Source: Arctopsyche grandis (Eukaryota > Arthropoda > Insecta > Trichoptera > Hydropsychidae). Taken from it: a DNA stretch of 64,000 bases. The first letter of the stretch is position 1. Every line of letters begins with the position of its first letter. This document shows positions 46,060 through 56,239 of this stretch, one piece after another. The translations under genes and the position numbers were made by a program. A model generated the notes under the pieces. That model was not told the origin of the DNA and ran no database searches. It saw nothing but the letters and a program-made list of their open reading frames with translations. The stretch spans positions 20,235,501-20,299,500 of the forward strand of contig NC_135359.1 in assembly GCF_051622035.1 (NCBI RefSeq), given 5' to 3'.

Positions 46060-46330
46060 GTGAAGACACGTGGTAATGGTAGAGGCGGATGGGGGAGCGC
46101 GTGGGGCGCAGCGCCGGCCACTTGCGGTAGCGGTGGGTGGGGGTGGTGGGGGTGGTGGGGGTGATGGGGGCGCTCGGGGGCCGAGGGCAGAGCCTCAGCG
46201 CGCGAATTACCGACGATATCGTAATCGTAGAAAGGCGAGGGAGTCAACCTACCTCGGCGCAGCCGCTCACAGGAAAGGCCGCCGGAAGCTACGCCACACT
46301 CGAAACACTTCGCAACATGACCAAAACTTA
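46060..46330 (-). promoter_or_regulatory. GC-rich block, probable NSA2 promoter and first exon
   Basis: GC-rich, with a short G-rich tandem (GGTGGGGGT repeated at about 46131-46165) and several CpGs (GGGGCGCTCGGGGGCCGAGG). On the minus strand a strong donor, GAG|GTAGGT, lies at about 46250, and the NSA2 start is preceded by an acceptor. A non-coding first exon ending there would fit. Assignment to NSA2 is an inference; it could be unrelated. Confidence 0.4.
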
Positions 46331-46622
46331 AACATAATATGTCAAACTACGGCCAGGCACTGGATTTCTTTTTTTTTGTTTTAACATTTTTTGAGCCGTC
46401 TTAATATTTTATTCTGCCTTTTCATGGGATTCAGTATAATTTTTTAGCTTCAAACATTTTCTTAAATTCAAATTAATACTAGAAAGAAAAATTCCGGTAA
46501 AGTTTGTAATTAATTTCATGAGTTTTTGCGTGTGGAAATTTATTGAAAAACTACAAATGCTGAGCATTGTATAACATGATTTCTAATAATGTACTAATCT
46601 AATTTATAATAATGTAATAAAT

Positions 46623-46808
46623 GGTTCGGTGATTACTGGTCACAAATTACTCGTCACAAAGTCACTAAAATCTCTATAACGGAACATCTGGCAGCCGAAA
46701 AGTCCATCATACTAACGATAACTTGAGTGCCAAATATTGTGTATTCGCGATTTTCATGGCAAAAATTGTCTTTGTGACCACCCCAATGTGACGAATAGTC
46801 CAATTACC
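46623..46808. mobile_element. Fold-back MITE, family C, copy 4, intact (186 bp)
   Basis: Starts GGTTCGGTGATTACTGG and ends ..CCAATTACC. It is flanked by the perfect 9-bp duplication GTAATAAAT (46614-46622 and 46809-46817). It is the intact reference for the copy split by the 5.2-kb retrotransposon. It is non-coding. Confidence 0.8.
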
Positions 46809-46819
46809 GTAATAAATAT

Positions 46820-47013
46820 GGTTCGGTGATTACAACCCAAATGTGAATCGCTACCAAGATAACCGCCGCTATATTTTCCTATGTACAAAAATTCGCCACA
46901 TAAGAAAATTGCCGTACAGAAAACTGCCCAAATCTCGTAAAACAAGCATTTGCGATTTTCGTAGCGGTGGTTAAGCTGGTAGCGATTCACATTTGGGATG
47001 TAATCACCGAACT
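46820..47013. mobile_element. Fold-back MITE, family C-related, copy 5 (194 bp)
   Basis: Inverted ends: GGTTCGGTGATTACAACCCA on the left and the complement of GTTCGGTGATTACATCCCAA on the right. Similarity continues through AATGTGAATCGCTACCA. The first 14 bases equal those of copy 4; the interior differs. It starts 2 bases after copy 4's target duplication. No target duplication of its own is seen. Confidence 0.7.
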
Positions 47014-47670
47014 GTGAAATTCATAGTCCACAAGTGTTATTATATATATTTGAACATAACCATTCCATAAAATAATTTAATTTATTGATAAACTCAACTA
47101 AGCAACATATTTTAATTTAGACAATTTCATTCAGCCCAATTGTAAATACATTTAGTTTCAGTTTTGCTCCGTTAAAAATTGATTTTGATTTTTAAATGCT
47201 TTTTATTATTACGAAATTATTTTCACAATACATCTTATATCTATTTTAATAGCTACTGATCTACTAATCATTTTCTATTTTACAATTTTATTTTATTTTG
47301 TTAGTAATTATAGTATTATATTATTCTAATGTTAATCTACAGCATAATAGGAAAAATAGCTCAAAAACCTTTTTACAATTTTTATAAATGCTCATTATAC
47401 ATCTAATACATAATATTAATTAAAGACTCTCTGAAGTCGATGACCTAAAGCAGATTATGTTTAGGTAATGTGTTTATACCTAAAGGGTATAGACATTTTG
47501 TTGTAATCACCGAAACTCTTCACAAATGTGTTCTGTTCTGTCATAAAATCTACTGGTTAGTTTGTTAGTTAGCTATGGCATGCAGTTTTTTCAAGTTAGT
47601 ATATATGGGTGTATTATAAATTAATTTTAGGGATTTGCTCCATTAAAAATAAACCTTAATCACTGGTATA
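47014..47670. other. AT-rich intergenic DNA
   Basis: No gene seen. A TGTAATCACCGAAACTC word at about 47503 may be a fragment of a family-C MITE end. Confidence 0.4.
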
Positions 47671-47675
47671 TATAA

Positions 47676-48121
47676 GCCAGTAGTGTGGCTTAATGGTAGT
47701 GTGTATGTTTAGCACCAAGTGATCAGTGGGTTCGATTCGCTATACTGCTGGTTAGATTTGAGGGTATTTGTGACTCCAAATCGATCGTTTCTTATCAGAG
47801 TTTGCCAATTTTATCTGATCATTGTTGAAACAGTTCCTCAAAATTGGCAAAAAATCATCTTTCCTGTTGTCACAAGTCTTCTGTATTTATTGTATGTACA
47901 ATTTGTAAAAATTATGTACAAATCTAAAATCCATAGATGTCTCAATGGATTAATTCGGTAATTAATTGTTATTTCGTGTTCTTCAGATTCTGGAAATACA
48001 ATGATTTATGTAATAATAAAATGCTGCATTGTTTGTAATTAATTTTCCAGGAAGGCGCATTGGGGTCTTCCTGTCAAGCCATCCTGGTATATATGTATCT
48101 ATGTAAAAATAAAATAAAATA
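47676..48121 (+). mobile_element. tRNA-derived SINE, full length
   Basis: The head has RNA polymerase III internal promoter boxes: A box TGGCTTAATGG at about 47686 and B box GGTTCGATTCG at 47729-47739, with tRNA-like spacing. A body of about 250 bp follows, shared with a second copy at about 62805-63055. A conserved 3' region (GGAAGGCGCATTGGGGTCTT) leads to an AAAAT-type tail near 48110. It has no ORF and depends on a LINE for movement. Confidence 0.8.
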
Positions 48122-48401
48122 TTATATAATTGTTGTTAATTTTTTTTTCTTATAAAGTAGTGGTTAAAAATGATTTAATATCACGTAATGATTACATAAA
48201 AGATTAATACAAATAAAGTAACTAGAATCGCATAATGTATGAAAATTGGTGGCAATTGATTATCACTAGCTGTCCAGATTATAAGTAAAAATTTGTAGTC
48301 AGAGAACACTTCTGCAATTTTAATGTAAGGAACAGGACCACTTTGGTAACACCCGCACACAATAAAGTTGGCGACATCTACATACTATTTACATCTTAAC
48401 C

Positions 48402-48572
48402 AGTGGCGTGCGGTGAAACTCTTCATGTTCTTGTCGCACAGCTTTTCTTACGTGTGTGCAAGCAGGATACAAGGGGACTCGGTATGACGTCACCTAGTCC
48501 CTTTGTATCTTACTCGCGCACACGAAAGAAAGTATGTGCAATAAAAAAACAGGGAACATTTGACGGCACGTA
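48402..48572. mobile_element. Palindromic hAT-like MITE (171 bp)
   Basis: Ends CAGTGGCGTGCGGTGAAA and the complement of CAGTTACGTGCCGTCAAA (14 of 18 match). The interior also folds: GTGTGCAAGCAGGATACAAG pairs with CTTTGTATCTTACTCGCGCA on the other arm. The flanks ATCTTAAC and ATTTAACA are only weakly alike. A partial relative lies at 31483-31600. Confidence 0.6.
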
Positions 48573-49479
48573 ACTGATTTAACAATTTAATTATTAAGAT
48601 TGGGGAATCTCATTAGACTGAATTTTTGTTGACTTAAACTACAATTTTTTTTAATAAAATTAATATTTTTATTTACTTTTTAGTTGGAAGCAATAATATA
48701 TAGATGTCGCTAGTTAAATTGTGTGCGAGTTGATACTAAATTCTAGACGAATCATGAATGCCATAATTGGATTGGAATAACATTATAAAAACATACGGAG
48801 GTATTGAAACCTCGATTTTAACACTTGAGACATGTGTCTGAGACTTGAGTGTCGAAGCGCAATGTTACAGCGAAGCGTAATAATTATTTTTTCAGCGTGA
48901 ATTGTACGTCGCCAAATTAGACTAGTGCCATTTATATTAATATATGTATATGTATGTATTTACACTTATTTTCTAAACTGCATGTCAAATTAAATACAAA
49001 TTAAGAAAGTTATAGCACGTTCTATGTTATATGGTTGATGATAAACGACGAGGTGTCAGCGCAAATACCATAATATAATATATAGATTGCAGAGTATTAC
49101 GGCATTATGGTAATGGAACAATGGTACCTGCTAGAGGTCCGCATTCGTTGCGTTCATGTTGCTGAGAAATTGGAACATCGCTTGGGGCTCTATGTATATT
49201 TATTTTTAATATCGTATGTGCATGTACGTGCTGACTCACACTATGTAAGACTAGTTTATTTTTTTTTTAATGTTAAATCAATTCCGAAGCGATTTTATTG
49301 AGTTGCTGTCATTGTGCGATTTGAGTTTAGATCACGTTTCTAAAAGCACTATCATCAGAATGAGCCTTTCCTAAATTATTTTTAAACGAAAACGAATGGA
49401 AAAATTTGGATGTGACCAACCCATGACTTTATCTGTGTATTTGAGGAATATAAGGAGGTCACAAAACAAAATTAGATAT
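48573..49479. other. AT-rich intergenic DNA, nothing seen
   Basis: No coding region or classifiable repeat supported. Confidence 0.5.
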
Positions 49480-49487
49480 TGAACCGT

Positions 49488-50954
49488 CATGGGCGCACGC
49501 AGAAAATTTTCCAAGGGGGGGCAAAATATTTTTAGTAATGTTTTAATGTAGTTTTAATTTACTGTAGCGTATTTGTATGGTGAACGAACGGACAGGACAC
49601 TGTAGTAATGAAGGGCATACTGTAGCAACAATTTTTTTATTAACACAATATATGTATATAACTAAAAATATTACAACATAAATTTAAAATAAAATTTATT
49701 CTTTAAACAAGAACTGAAGTCGTCTGTTATCGCTACCAAACATATCTACAATTTTGTCCATAAAGTCTTTTTTGTTGCAGTTCACTTTGTCTCTGTGTAC
49801 GCTTAACATGCACAATCCAGACGGACGTTCATCTGACATGGTAAATCTAAGCCATGTTTTTACACGACGTAATGTGCTGAAAAATCCAAGGAATTCCTGA
49901 CGAATCATAGCCTTCTCACTAGACGTATCTACAAACCGGACTCCCAGTGATAACTGTTCTGTTCCTAAGATATCTGCTGTTTCATCGGCTATGATCGATA
50001 ATCCAACAGCATTGTTAGCAGCTTTTACAATGTCTTCTCGCAGAGCTTGTTCAGACAAATTGATCAAATCATTCTGCGTTCGGTGTGATGTGTAACGTGC
50101 ATTTCCAGCAGATGTATCAAAATGGTTTTTTAAAATACTGTCTCCTCCCTCAATTCGATACGCATAAAGTTGTTCGACATTTCCTTTGGTGCTATCTTTC
50201 CCACGAATTGCCAAATCATTTGATCCGCAAAATAAGATTGTTGAAATAATAGGATACAGTTTCTTTGTGTTTTCTTCAATAGTTCGTTTTACAGAATTAT
50301 CTATCTGACAAATAATATCCTTATTTGGATCTCTAATGGTTGACGCGAAGTGTTCAGCATCTTGTTGACACCCACGATGCCATGCTGAGCTGGTATGGTT
50401 TCTGGCACATTCATTAAAATCTTTGTACTTTGTACAAGGAGTAGTAATGAAGGCACCTTGAATTCCTCTTTGAACTGGTTGCGGAAATAAAACACAGAAA
50501 ATGCAAAAAGCACCTTTTAACATAGGTGAATATGGAGTATACTGGGTTAGCCAAGATTCCCTGAAACAACGTTTTCCACTTCCTGACATGTCGCCTTCAA
50601 AATCATATGACGGGTGAGGCTTGTATGGATCAGTTAGCAAACGATACTTAAGCTTAAGATCGATAGGAATCTTCGTAGTAGATTTTACATAAAGTCCAAT
50701 GTCATAGGTTAACCTAGTATCTCCACTTTCAAGCTTGTCAGGGTCTGGTTCTGGTTATAGCGTTCCTGCTGCAGATGAACAAGCAGCAGCATCCGTTTTC
50801 CGTTTTTTACAGACAGGAGTTAACGTTCTCTCCACACTTTCTTTATGCTAACACGAAGTGATTTAAAATAAAAGTAACATTATTTGACTATTTTCAATCA
50901 ATCCAGGGGGGGGGCAAGTGCCCCCCCTTGCCCCCCCCCCTGCGGGCGCCCATG
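49488..50954 (-). mobile_element. hAT element, ZMYM1-like type, truncated inside (1467 bp)
   Basis: Ends CATGGGCGCACGCAG and the complement of CATGGGCGCCCGCAGG, each followed by G-rich runs. It is flanked by the perfect 8-bp duplication TGAACCGT (49480-49487 and 50955-50962). It carries only the 5' half of its transposase gene. The missing 3' half with both ends retained marks an internal deletion derivative. Confidence 0.9.
49696..50754 (-). pseudogene. hAT transposase (TTF-type zinc finger, DUF4371), 5' half
   Basis: An open frame runs from just after a TAA at 50755-50757 down to 49696. It has a TTF-type zinc finger (KRCFRESWLTQYTPY, GAFCIFCVLF). It then has the start of the DUF4371/hAT catalytic core (GLSIIADETADILGTEQLSL), whose Asp belongs to the hAT catalytic set. 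Full members run to 700 residues or more, so the second half of the core and the dimerisation domain are missing. Coding-like sequence continues upstream of the stop, to about 50870, in the same frame. I name no host function. Confidence 0.8.
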
Positions 50955-51059
50955 TGAACCGTACAGACACATTCATACATACCGGCAGCATTATGAAATA
51001 CAGCTATGACAGCATTTTCGATACAAATTGAGCGCAAATGTATGGAAACTTGCACATCA

Positions 51060-51540
51060 CAAAAGTTCTACTTCCGGTCGTCGGATTTTGTTAAAATTTT
51101 TTTATTATTTTAAATCACTATCAGTATTATACATAATAAATATCAAGAAGATTAAAATAATTTAAAAGGTCAAAATAAAATAATGAATATGTTCAGGGGT
51201 ATGGAAAGAATCGTGGCTACAAAATTTTTGACCTTTCCAAGAGGAAAAAATTCCACTTCCGGTTTATAAAATTATTGATTATACTAGATTTTTATCGTGA
51301 AGAGCACACATGTTTAAAGGGTCGAAAAAAATAGTGGAAGAAAATCGAACAAGAGTAAACTGCCACTTGCGGTTGACGGATACTTACCAAATTTTATACA
51401 TAACTTGGTGTTAAGCTTAAACTTGTAGATATGAAATTTCAGTTCAATAAACCAAAAAGTTTCTGAGAAAAATATAAAAAAAGCCTCGATTCTCTAGAGT
51501 AAAAGTACATACTACTTTCGGTTCAAGTAAAAATTTTCAA
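51060..51540. repeat. Possible degenerate tandem repeat around ACTTCCGG words
   Basis: Four similarly placed words, ACTTCCGGT (51070), ACTTCCGGT (51254), ACTTGCGGT (51365) and ACTTTCGGT (51523), each follow A-rich sequence and precede T-rich sequence. The spacing, 111-184 bp, is irregular. This may be an old satellite, but it is weak. Confidence 0.3.
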
Positions 51541-52064
51541 AAAATATAGGGTTATATAATTTATAAAAAATTAAATATAAATATTAAATAAAATATATTT
51601 AAAAGGTATTTGAAAAAAAATCAACTGCGTGCGGATCGAACACATAACCGACACACTTATCTTAATTTTTTTTAAATTTAATTACTTAATATGCCAACAC
51701 CCATGCAATGATAATTCATCGGGTACAACACTAGTACATACATGTCTGTCACTTGGGTTTTAATATAAAAACATATGTACATAATATGTAATGTATTTAT
51801 TATATTTACTTAGGCAGAAGTTCAATAGCTAATTTTTACAAGAAACAATACACATATTATTTATTCATATGGAGTCTTGTTTTAGGGCAACCAGGAATCC
51901 GTCAATATTCCTAATTTCATCTGGTAGCTTAATGCAATTAGGAACACGTTCATATAATATGTTTTTCCTATTTTTATTTAACTTAAAATTCTGCACTACT
52001 GACTTATTACTATCCCTAGACCGTAATTATTTATATCTAATAAAAATATATATGTAGGTAACAT

Positions 52065-52136
52065 TTTCTTATCTAGCTTATCAATAAAGACCATCATACA
52101 TTTCTTATCTAGCTTATCAATAAAGACCATCATACA
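52065..52136. repeat. 36-bp tandem duplication
   Basis: Two perfect adjacent copies of a 36-bp unit beginning TTTCTTATCTAGCTTATC. Perfection implies a recent event or a collapsed/expanded assembly repeat. Confidence 0.85.
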
Positions 52137-52224
52137 TATGTAAATACTTTCAGAGTATCCTTAACATGTATGAATTTCAATTCATTCAACATGGAATTTA
52201 TTCTGGTATTAATTTCATTAATAG

Positions 52225-52720
52225 TATATAATTTTGGGCCCCTAAGTAAAATATCATGGAGCCCTTCAAATTTTTAAATCGAAATACCAAAATTTTGGTT
52301 TCGCAACGCAGTATTAATATAAATATAATTATTGTTAATATGTAGGTACATAATATAATTTTTTTAATTTAACTTACCTATTTTAAAATTTATTCTTTCG
52401 AATCTTACTGTTTGCAAAATCATGAATTAGTTCCTTGAGGTCCAATTTGGCTGCTTCTTTGTGCTAAATTGTAAGCTAAATTGTTCATTGAGTCTGGTTT
52501 GACCAATAGAATTTCTTTTGTAATCTTTAATTATTTTTAATTTATTGAATGTTCTTTCTACATTAGTCACAGTTACCGGAAGAGTAAAAATAATATGAAT
52601 GTGGTATATACATATGTACATACTTCTGAAAAATCACTCTCCAAACTTAATTCTGAAATTTGCCTTATGGTTATTGTTTCAGAAAGATCTTTCTTTTCGC
52701 CACTGTTTCTCATTGCTTTC
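52225..52720 (-). mobile_element. hAT remnant, relative of the element at 42585-43291
   Basis: Shares CGCAACGCAGTATTA, TGTTAATATGTAGGTACATA and AATCATGAATTAGTT with 42585-43291. It has the same minus-strand dimerisation-domain end (TLPVTVTNVERTFNKLKI, 52621-52427). Terminal repeats and target duplication are not discernible, so it is an older copy. Confidence 0.7.
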
Positions 52721-54135
52721 TTTTGCAATCTTTTCTTAATTATATCATTCAATAAATGTAGAAATGTATAATAGTATGGGCATGGCCCAAATCCGGGCCC
52801 CGATGCAATTTCGTAAAACCTAGTAAAAATTATAATTATGATATTTTCAAACTTATAATATTATATACTAACTAGTAGCCTGGGTGCACAAACTTGTGCA
52901 CTCGATAAAAAGTGAACTTAATATGTATAAATTAATTAAGTAAAATGCTATCAATCAACCGGGCCCTTCTGGATCCCGGGACAGGTTATTTGAATACTCT
53001 GTACCCCCCCCCCCCCTATCTCGTCAGCCCTGAGTATAGGTATATTTTTCAATGGCTGAAATGGGGAAAAATTTGAAAATCATTTATTTCTAGGTACGAA
53101 TAACCCAATAACAGCTCGAGATCGTAACAATCAGCATTGATGTTTCAATTTTACGGCAGACTTACGAATTATTGAGCAATTAAAATTGATTTTAAAATAG
53201 AAAAAAAAAGAGTCAGGATTCATTCGATTCCTACTATTGAAATTTTTCCATAAATAACATGACTTTACGACTCCTTACGATTAAATAAAATAATACACTA
53301 ATACTAAGTTAGAGTGAATTAAAATATTGTTATATACGTATATTATATTAGTGAACAGGAGCAATATCGAGGGCCCATATTATACTATGTACTAATACAA
53401 GGTTCTAATTTTTTTAGTTAAAATTCAAGTAGCTAACGACCCGGTCAGCATGGCCAGCGACTGTAATGTTTTCTCTAAGATTATAATTATGTAAATATTT
53501 CCCATTGACATATGCACCTATGTACCTCAGTATTTACCCATTTAATTTTGACGAATATTAAGCATTTCGTCTTACAATAAGATTATAGTCGAGTGTATAA
53601 TTTGTACATATTTCGATACGCTTAATTTGTATTTGAGCATTGAAAGTCGTTTTCATTTATGGTTATGGCTGTATTTATAGGTTGCTGAGTATTGCGCGAT
53701 CGCTTTTTCTTCGTCTCGATGTTTCTTTTACAGCTTTATTAGTTTTGAAATCAAAAAATAGGAGAAATTCTAAAGAGTTAAAAACAAAAGTGTTTTAATG
53801 TGATGACGTTTGGAAAAGAATGTGGCGTCAAAGCGTCTGGTTTTCATGACATTTTCCCGTGATCTTGGGGAAATCCACCTTGTTGATCGTAAGAGTGTGC
53901 CCTTGACGGTCAAGTCGGTTGGTTTGAAGGGCTCGCTCTCATTGTGGTCGACCCAGATTCAGATTTCCTCGAATTTAAATTTATCTTTTGACATTTTCAT
54001 GTTTTAACGTCACCTTAAGTGAACCTTTTCCAACAGTGTGATGTGATTTTGCAAGCCATAGTTCAACAGCTTTTTTTAAACTTTTGAATTGAAAAAAAGA
54101 AAACAAGCATGTGAAGTTATGACTACTTAAATGCA
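52721..54135. other. AT-rich intergenic DNA, no gene supported
   Basis: Contains a C-run at about 52997-53010. A short open frame of about 65 codons at 53810-54007 has no recognised domain. I do not call a gene. Confidence 0.4.
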
Positions 54136-54385
54136 TCTAGTCTCATATATAATTTCGAAACAGACTTTGTATGTATGTATGTAGGTAAGTTTTGGTTCGT
54201 AGAATCCAATTTAATAAAAAAAACAAATGAATATTCAAATAAATTTAAATGAAATAAAACTATTCAAATAAATTTAAATGAAATAAATATATTAAAATAA
54301 ATTTAATAATATGTTTACTATTATATTAGCCATTGTTAAACGGTTTATATTACAAATACCGAGCGAAGCCGGGTAAAACCAATAG
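54136..54385 (+). mobile_element. Helitron-like non-autonomous repeat, copy 1
   Basis: Begins TCTAGTCTCATATATAA, with A before it. It ends in a short hairpin ACCGAGCGAAGCCGGGT followed by AAAACCAATAG and T. A TC start, subterminal hairpin, CTRR-like end and A/T target are the Helitron signature. There is no inverted repeat at the ends and no ORF. The internal AAATAAATTTAAATGAAATA units are locally tandem. Confidence 0.65.
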
Positions 54386-54625
54386 TAATATGTACCTACA
54401 TATATATAACATATGTAATTTCAAAAGAGACTTTGTATGTATGTATGTAAGTCTTGGTTCGTAGAATCCGTAACGTTAAATTTAATAAAAAAACAAATGA
54501 TATTTAAATAAATTTAAATAAAATGAAAATATTCAAATAAATTTAATTAAATGTTTACTATTAGATTAGCCATGTTTAAGCGGTTTATATTATACATACC
54601 GAGCGAAGCCGGGTAAAACCACTAG
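54386..54625 (+). mobile_element. Helitron-like non-autonomous repeat, copy 2, in tandem
   Basis: Head-to-tail with copy 1. It shares GAGACTTTGTATGTATGTAT, TTGGTTCGTAGAATCC, TTAGCCAT.TTTAA.CGGTTTATAT and the same hairpin, and ends ACCACTAG|T, a canonical CTAG-T Helitron end. Tandem placement is a known outcome of Helitron insertion next to itself. Confidence 0.65.
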
Positions 54626-54639
54626 TACTACATAATTGG

Positions 54640-55330
54640 CATTATATGTACTTCCGAGACAAGCAGAGGAGAATTTGGTAGGTAGATATGGAAGCACACA
54701 CATATGTACATATGTACATATGAAAATACATAGATATGAATGTACAATTAAATTGTTATATTAAAAAAAATATTCAATCCTTTTAAGAAATACGGAAATG
54801 GTTCGAATATAAGTGTTAAATGTAATTGTTGAATATTGATAAAAATCTTAATATTCACCAAAAGACTGGTCAACGTAAAAGCTTCATAAGTATATTTTTT
54901 TTATATTTGAAATTTTGTTTTAAGATTCCTATATACACATGTACATGTGTACATATATTGTTATAAAACATAAATTAATTTGCAATAAATGTTATTCTTA
55001 TCAATAAATATGTATTCTTAAATTTTATTTTCAAATTTTTACATTACACCTGGCGATAGACCAGAATCATTTTTAAAAGCAAGGGTTGTAACTCCATACT
55101 ATTCATATGTACATATATATCCATTATGAGACGTACGAATGTACATATGTAGTCTAGTTTGAGTAGAGTTGGTGAGGCGGGGTTCACACATGGCATTTCC
55201 CTCGAGCTGGCAGAGGTCATGAACGACCGCGAAAGTTTCGAATGTGCTCTTGTTTCTGGGCCTCTGACATGTGGGTCGCTCTGAAGTTTGTCAACAACTC
55301 AAGGCTGACGGCTGCTCTCCTCAGGATCAC
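54640..55330 (+). promoter_or_regulatory. Upstream region of CPF cuticle gene 1
   Basis: AT-rich distal part and GC-richer proximal part (55170-55330). At 55214-55225 the word AGGTCATGAACG is two facing nuclear-receptor half-sites without spacer. Cuticle genes are commonly controlled by ecdysone-response nuclear receptors, so this is a candidate site, not a demonstrated one. Confidence 0.3.
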
Positions 55331-55336
55331 GCCCGG

Positions 55337-55344
55337 TATAAAAA
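55337..55344 (+). promoter_or_regulatory. TATA box of CPF gene 1
   Basis: TATAAAAA, 78 bases before the ATG. An arthropod-type initiator, TCATTCAGT, follows at 55368-55376, which puts the probable transcription start at about 55370. The paralogue has the same arrangement. Confidence 0.75.
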
Positions 55345-55414
55345 CACCACCAATTTACCAAACCGTATCATTCAGTCTCAGGCAGACACAGTGAATACTC
55401 ACCCCCTCTCAAAA

Positions 55415-56064
55415 ATGGCATTCAAAGTGAGTTCTATCACTTTTGGACACCCAACCGAACCCTAGTGTTCCTATTTGGATTATTTGCTAATTTTTCCTTT
55501 TGTTTATTTTTATAGGTAGTAGTTTTGTTGAGCGTGTTGGCCGTCGCCCAGGCTGGACTCATCGCTGAGCACGGAGGAGCTTACTTGCAAGCTCAAGTAC
55601 CAGCTATCACCTCCCAGCATCAGAACATCCTCCGTTCTCACGGAAACTTGGGACAAATATCCACCTACTCCAAGACCATCGACACCCCATTCTCCAGCGT
55701 CAGCAAACATGACGTCCGTGTGAGCAACCCAGGAATCGCTGTCCACTCTGCCCCAGTTGCCTATGCTGCCCCTGCCTACTCCCACGGATATGCTGCTCCA
55801 GCCTATGCTGCCCAAGCCTATGCTGCCCCAGCCTATGCTGCCCCAGCTTATGCTTCCCACGGATATGCTGCTCCAGTCGTCGCTGCCCCAGCTTATGCTT
55901 CCCATGGATATGCTGCCCCAGCTTATGCTTCCCACGGATATGCTGCCCCCGCCATCGCTAAAGTAGCTGCTGCTCCCGCCCTCATCGGAGTCGCCTACTC
56001 TGCCGCCCCTGCCGTCTCCCACATGTCTTACTCCAACGGAGTAGGTCTCGCTTACAATTGGTAA
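55415..56064 (+). CDS. CPF-family cuticular protein 1 (186 residues)
   Basis: Exons 55415-55426 (MAFK) and 55516-56064. The signal peptide starts MAFKVVVLLSVLAVAQAG, split by an 89-bp intron after codon 4, as in most insect cuticle genes. The mature protein has the CPF/Cuticle_3 type motif: SQHQNILRS..GNLGQISTYS and KTIDTPFSSVSKHDVRVSNP. A low-complexity region of YAAPAY and YASHGYAAP repeats follows, and the hydrophobic C-terminus SNGVGLAYNW typical of CPF/CPFL proteins ends it. These are secreted structural proteins of the cuticle (epicuticle in studied cases), and most lack chitin binding. A convergent, almost identical copy lies 3.1 kb downstream. Preferred C-ending codons (GCC, TCC, ATC) suggest high expression. 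Confidence 0.92.
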
Positions 56065-56227
56065 ACAATTCCCAGTTGTCCAAGCCACCCATCTCTTAAA
56101 TGTAAGACTGTCACTCTCTTCAATCTGTTCTTGAAATTCTTTTTATTTCTTGATTATTGTTACTTGTGTAATTTTCCTATGTCTGATCTCTTGACTGTTG
56201 AAACTTCACCCTTTCTATTTATTTTCC

Positions 56228-56233
56228 AATAAA
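56228..56233 (+). terminator. Poly(A) signal of CPF gene 1
   Basis: AATAAA, 164 bases after the stop codon, followed by T-rich sequence. Confidence 0.65.
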
Positions 56234-56239
56234 TTATTT

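Noticed and set aside
46070-46384. Gly/Arg-rich open frames in the G-rich block
   Set aside because: Stop-poor because of GC content and GGTGGGGGT repeats; no domain.
53810-54007. 65-codon frame as a small gene
   Set aside because: No recognisable domain, promoter or homologue; length is within chance.
54136-54625. Direct repeats as a CRISPR array or satellite
   Set aside because: Eukaryotic context, only two units, and Helitron-type ends explain them.
55510-56088. Minus-strand open frame rich in GSISWGS through CPF gene 1
   Set aside because: It mirrors the Ala/Pro/Tyr repeat codons of the sense gene, has no family resemblance, and the sense gene has signal peptide, intron, TATA and poly(A) signals.
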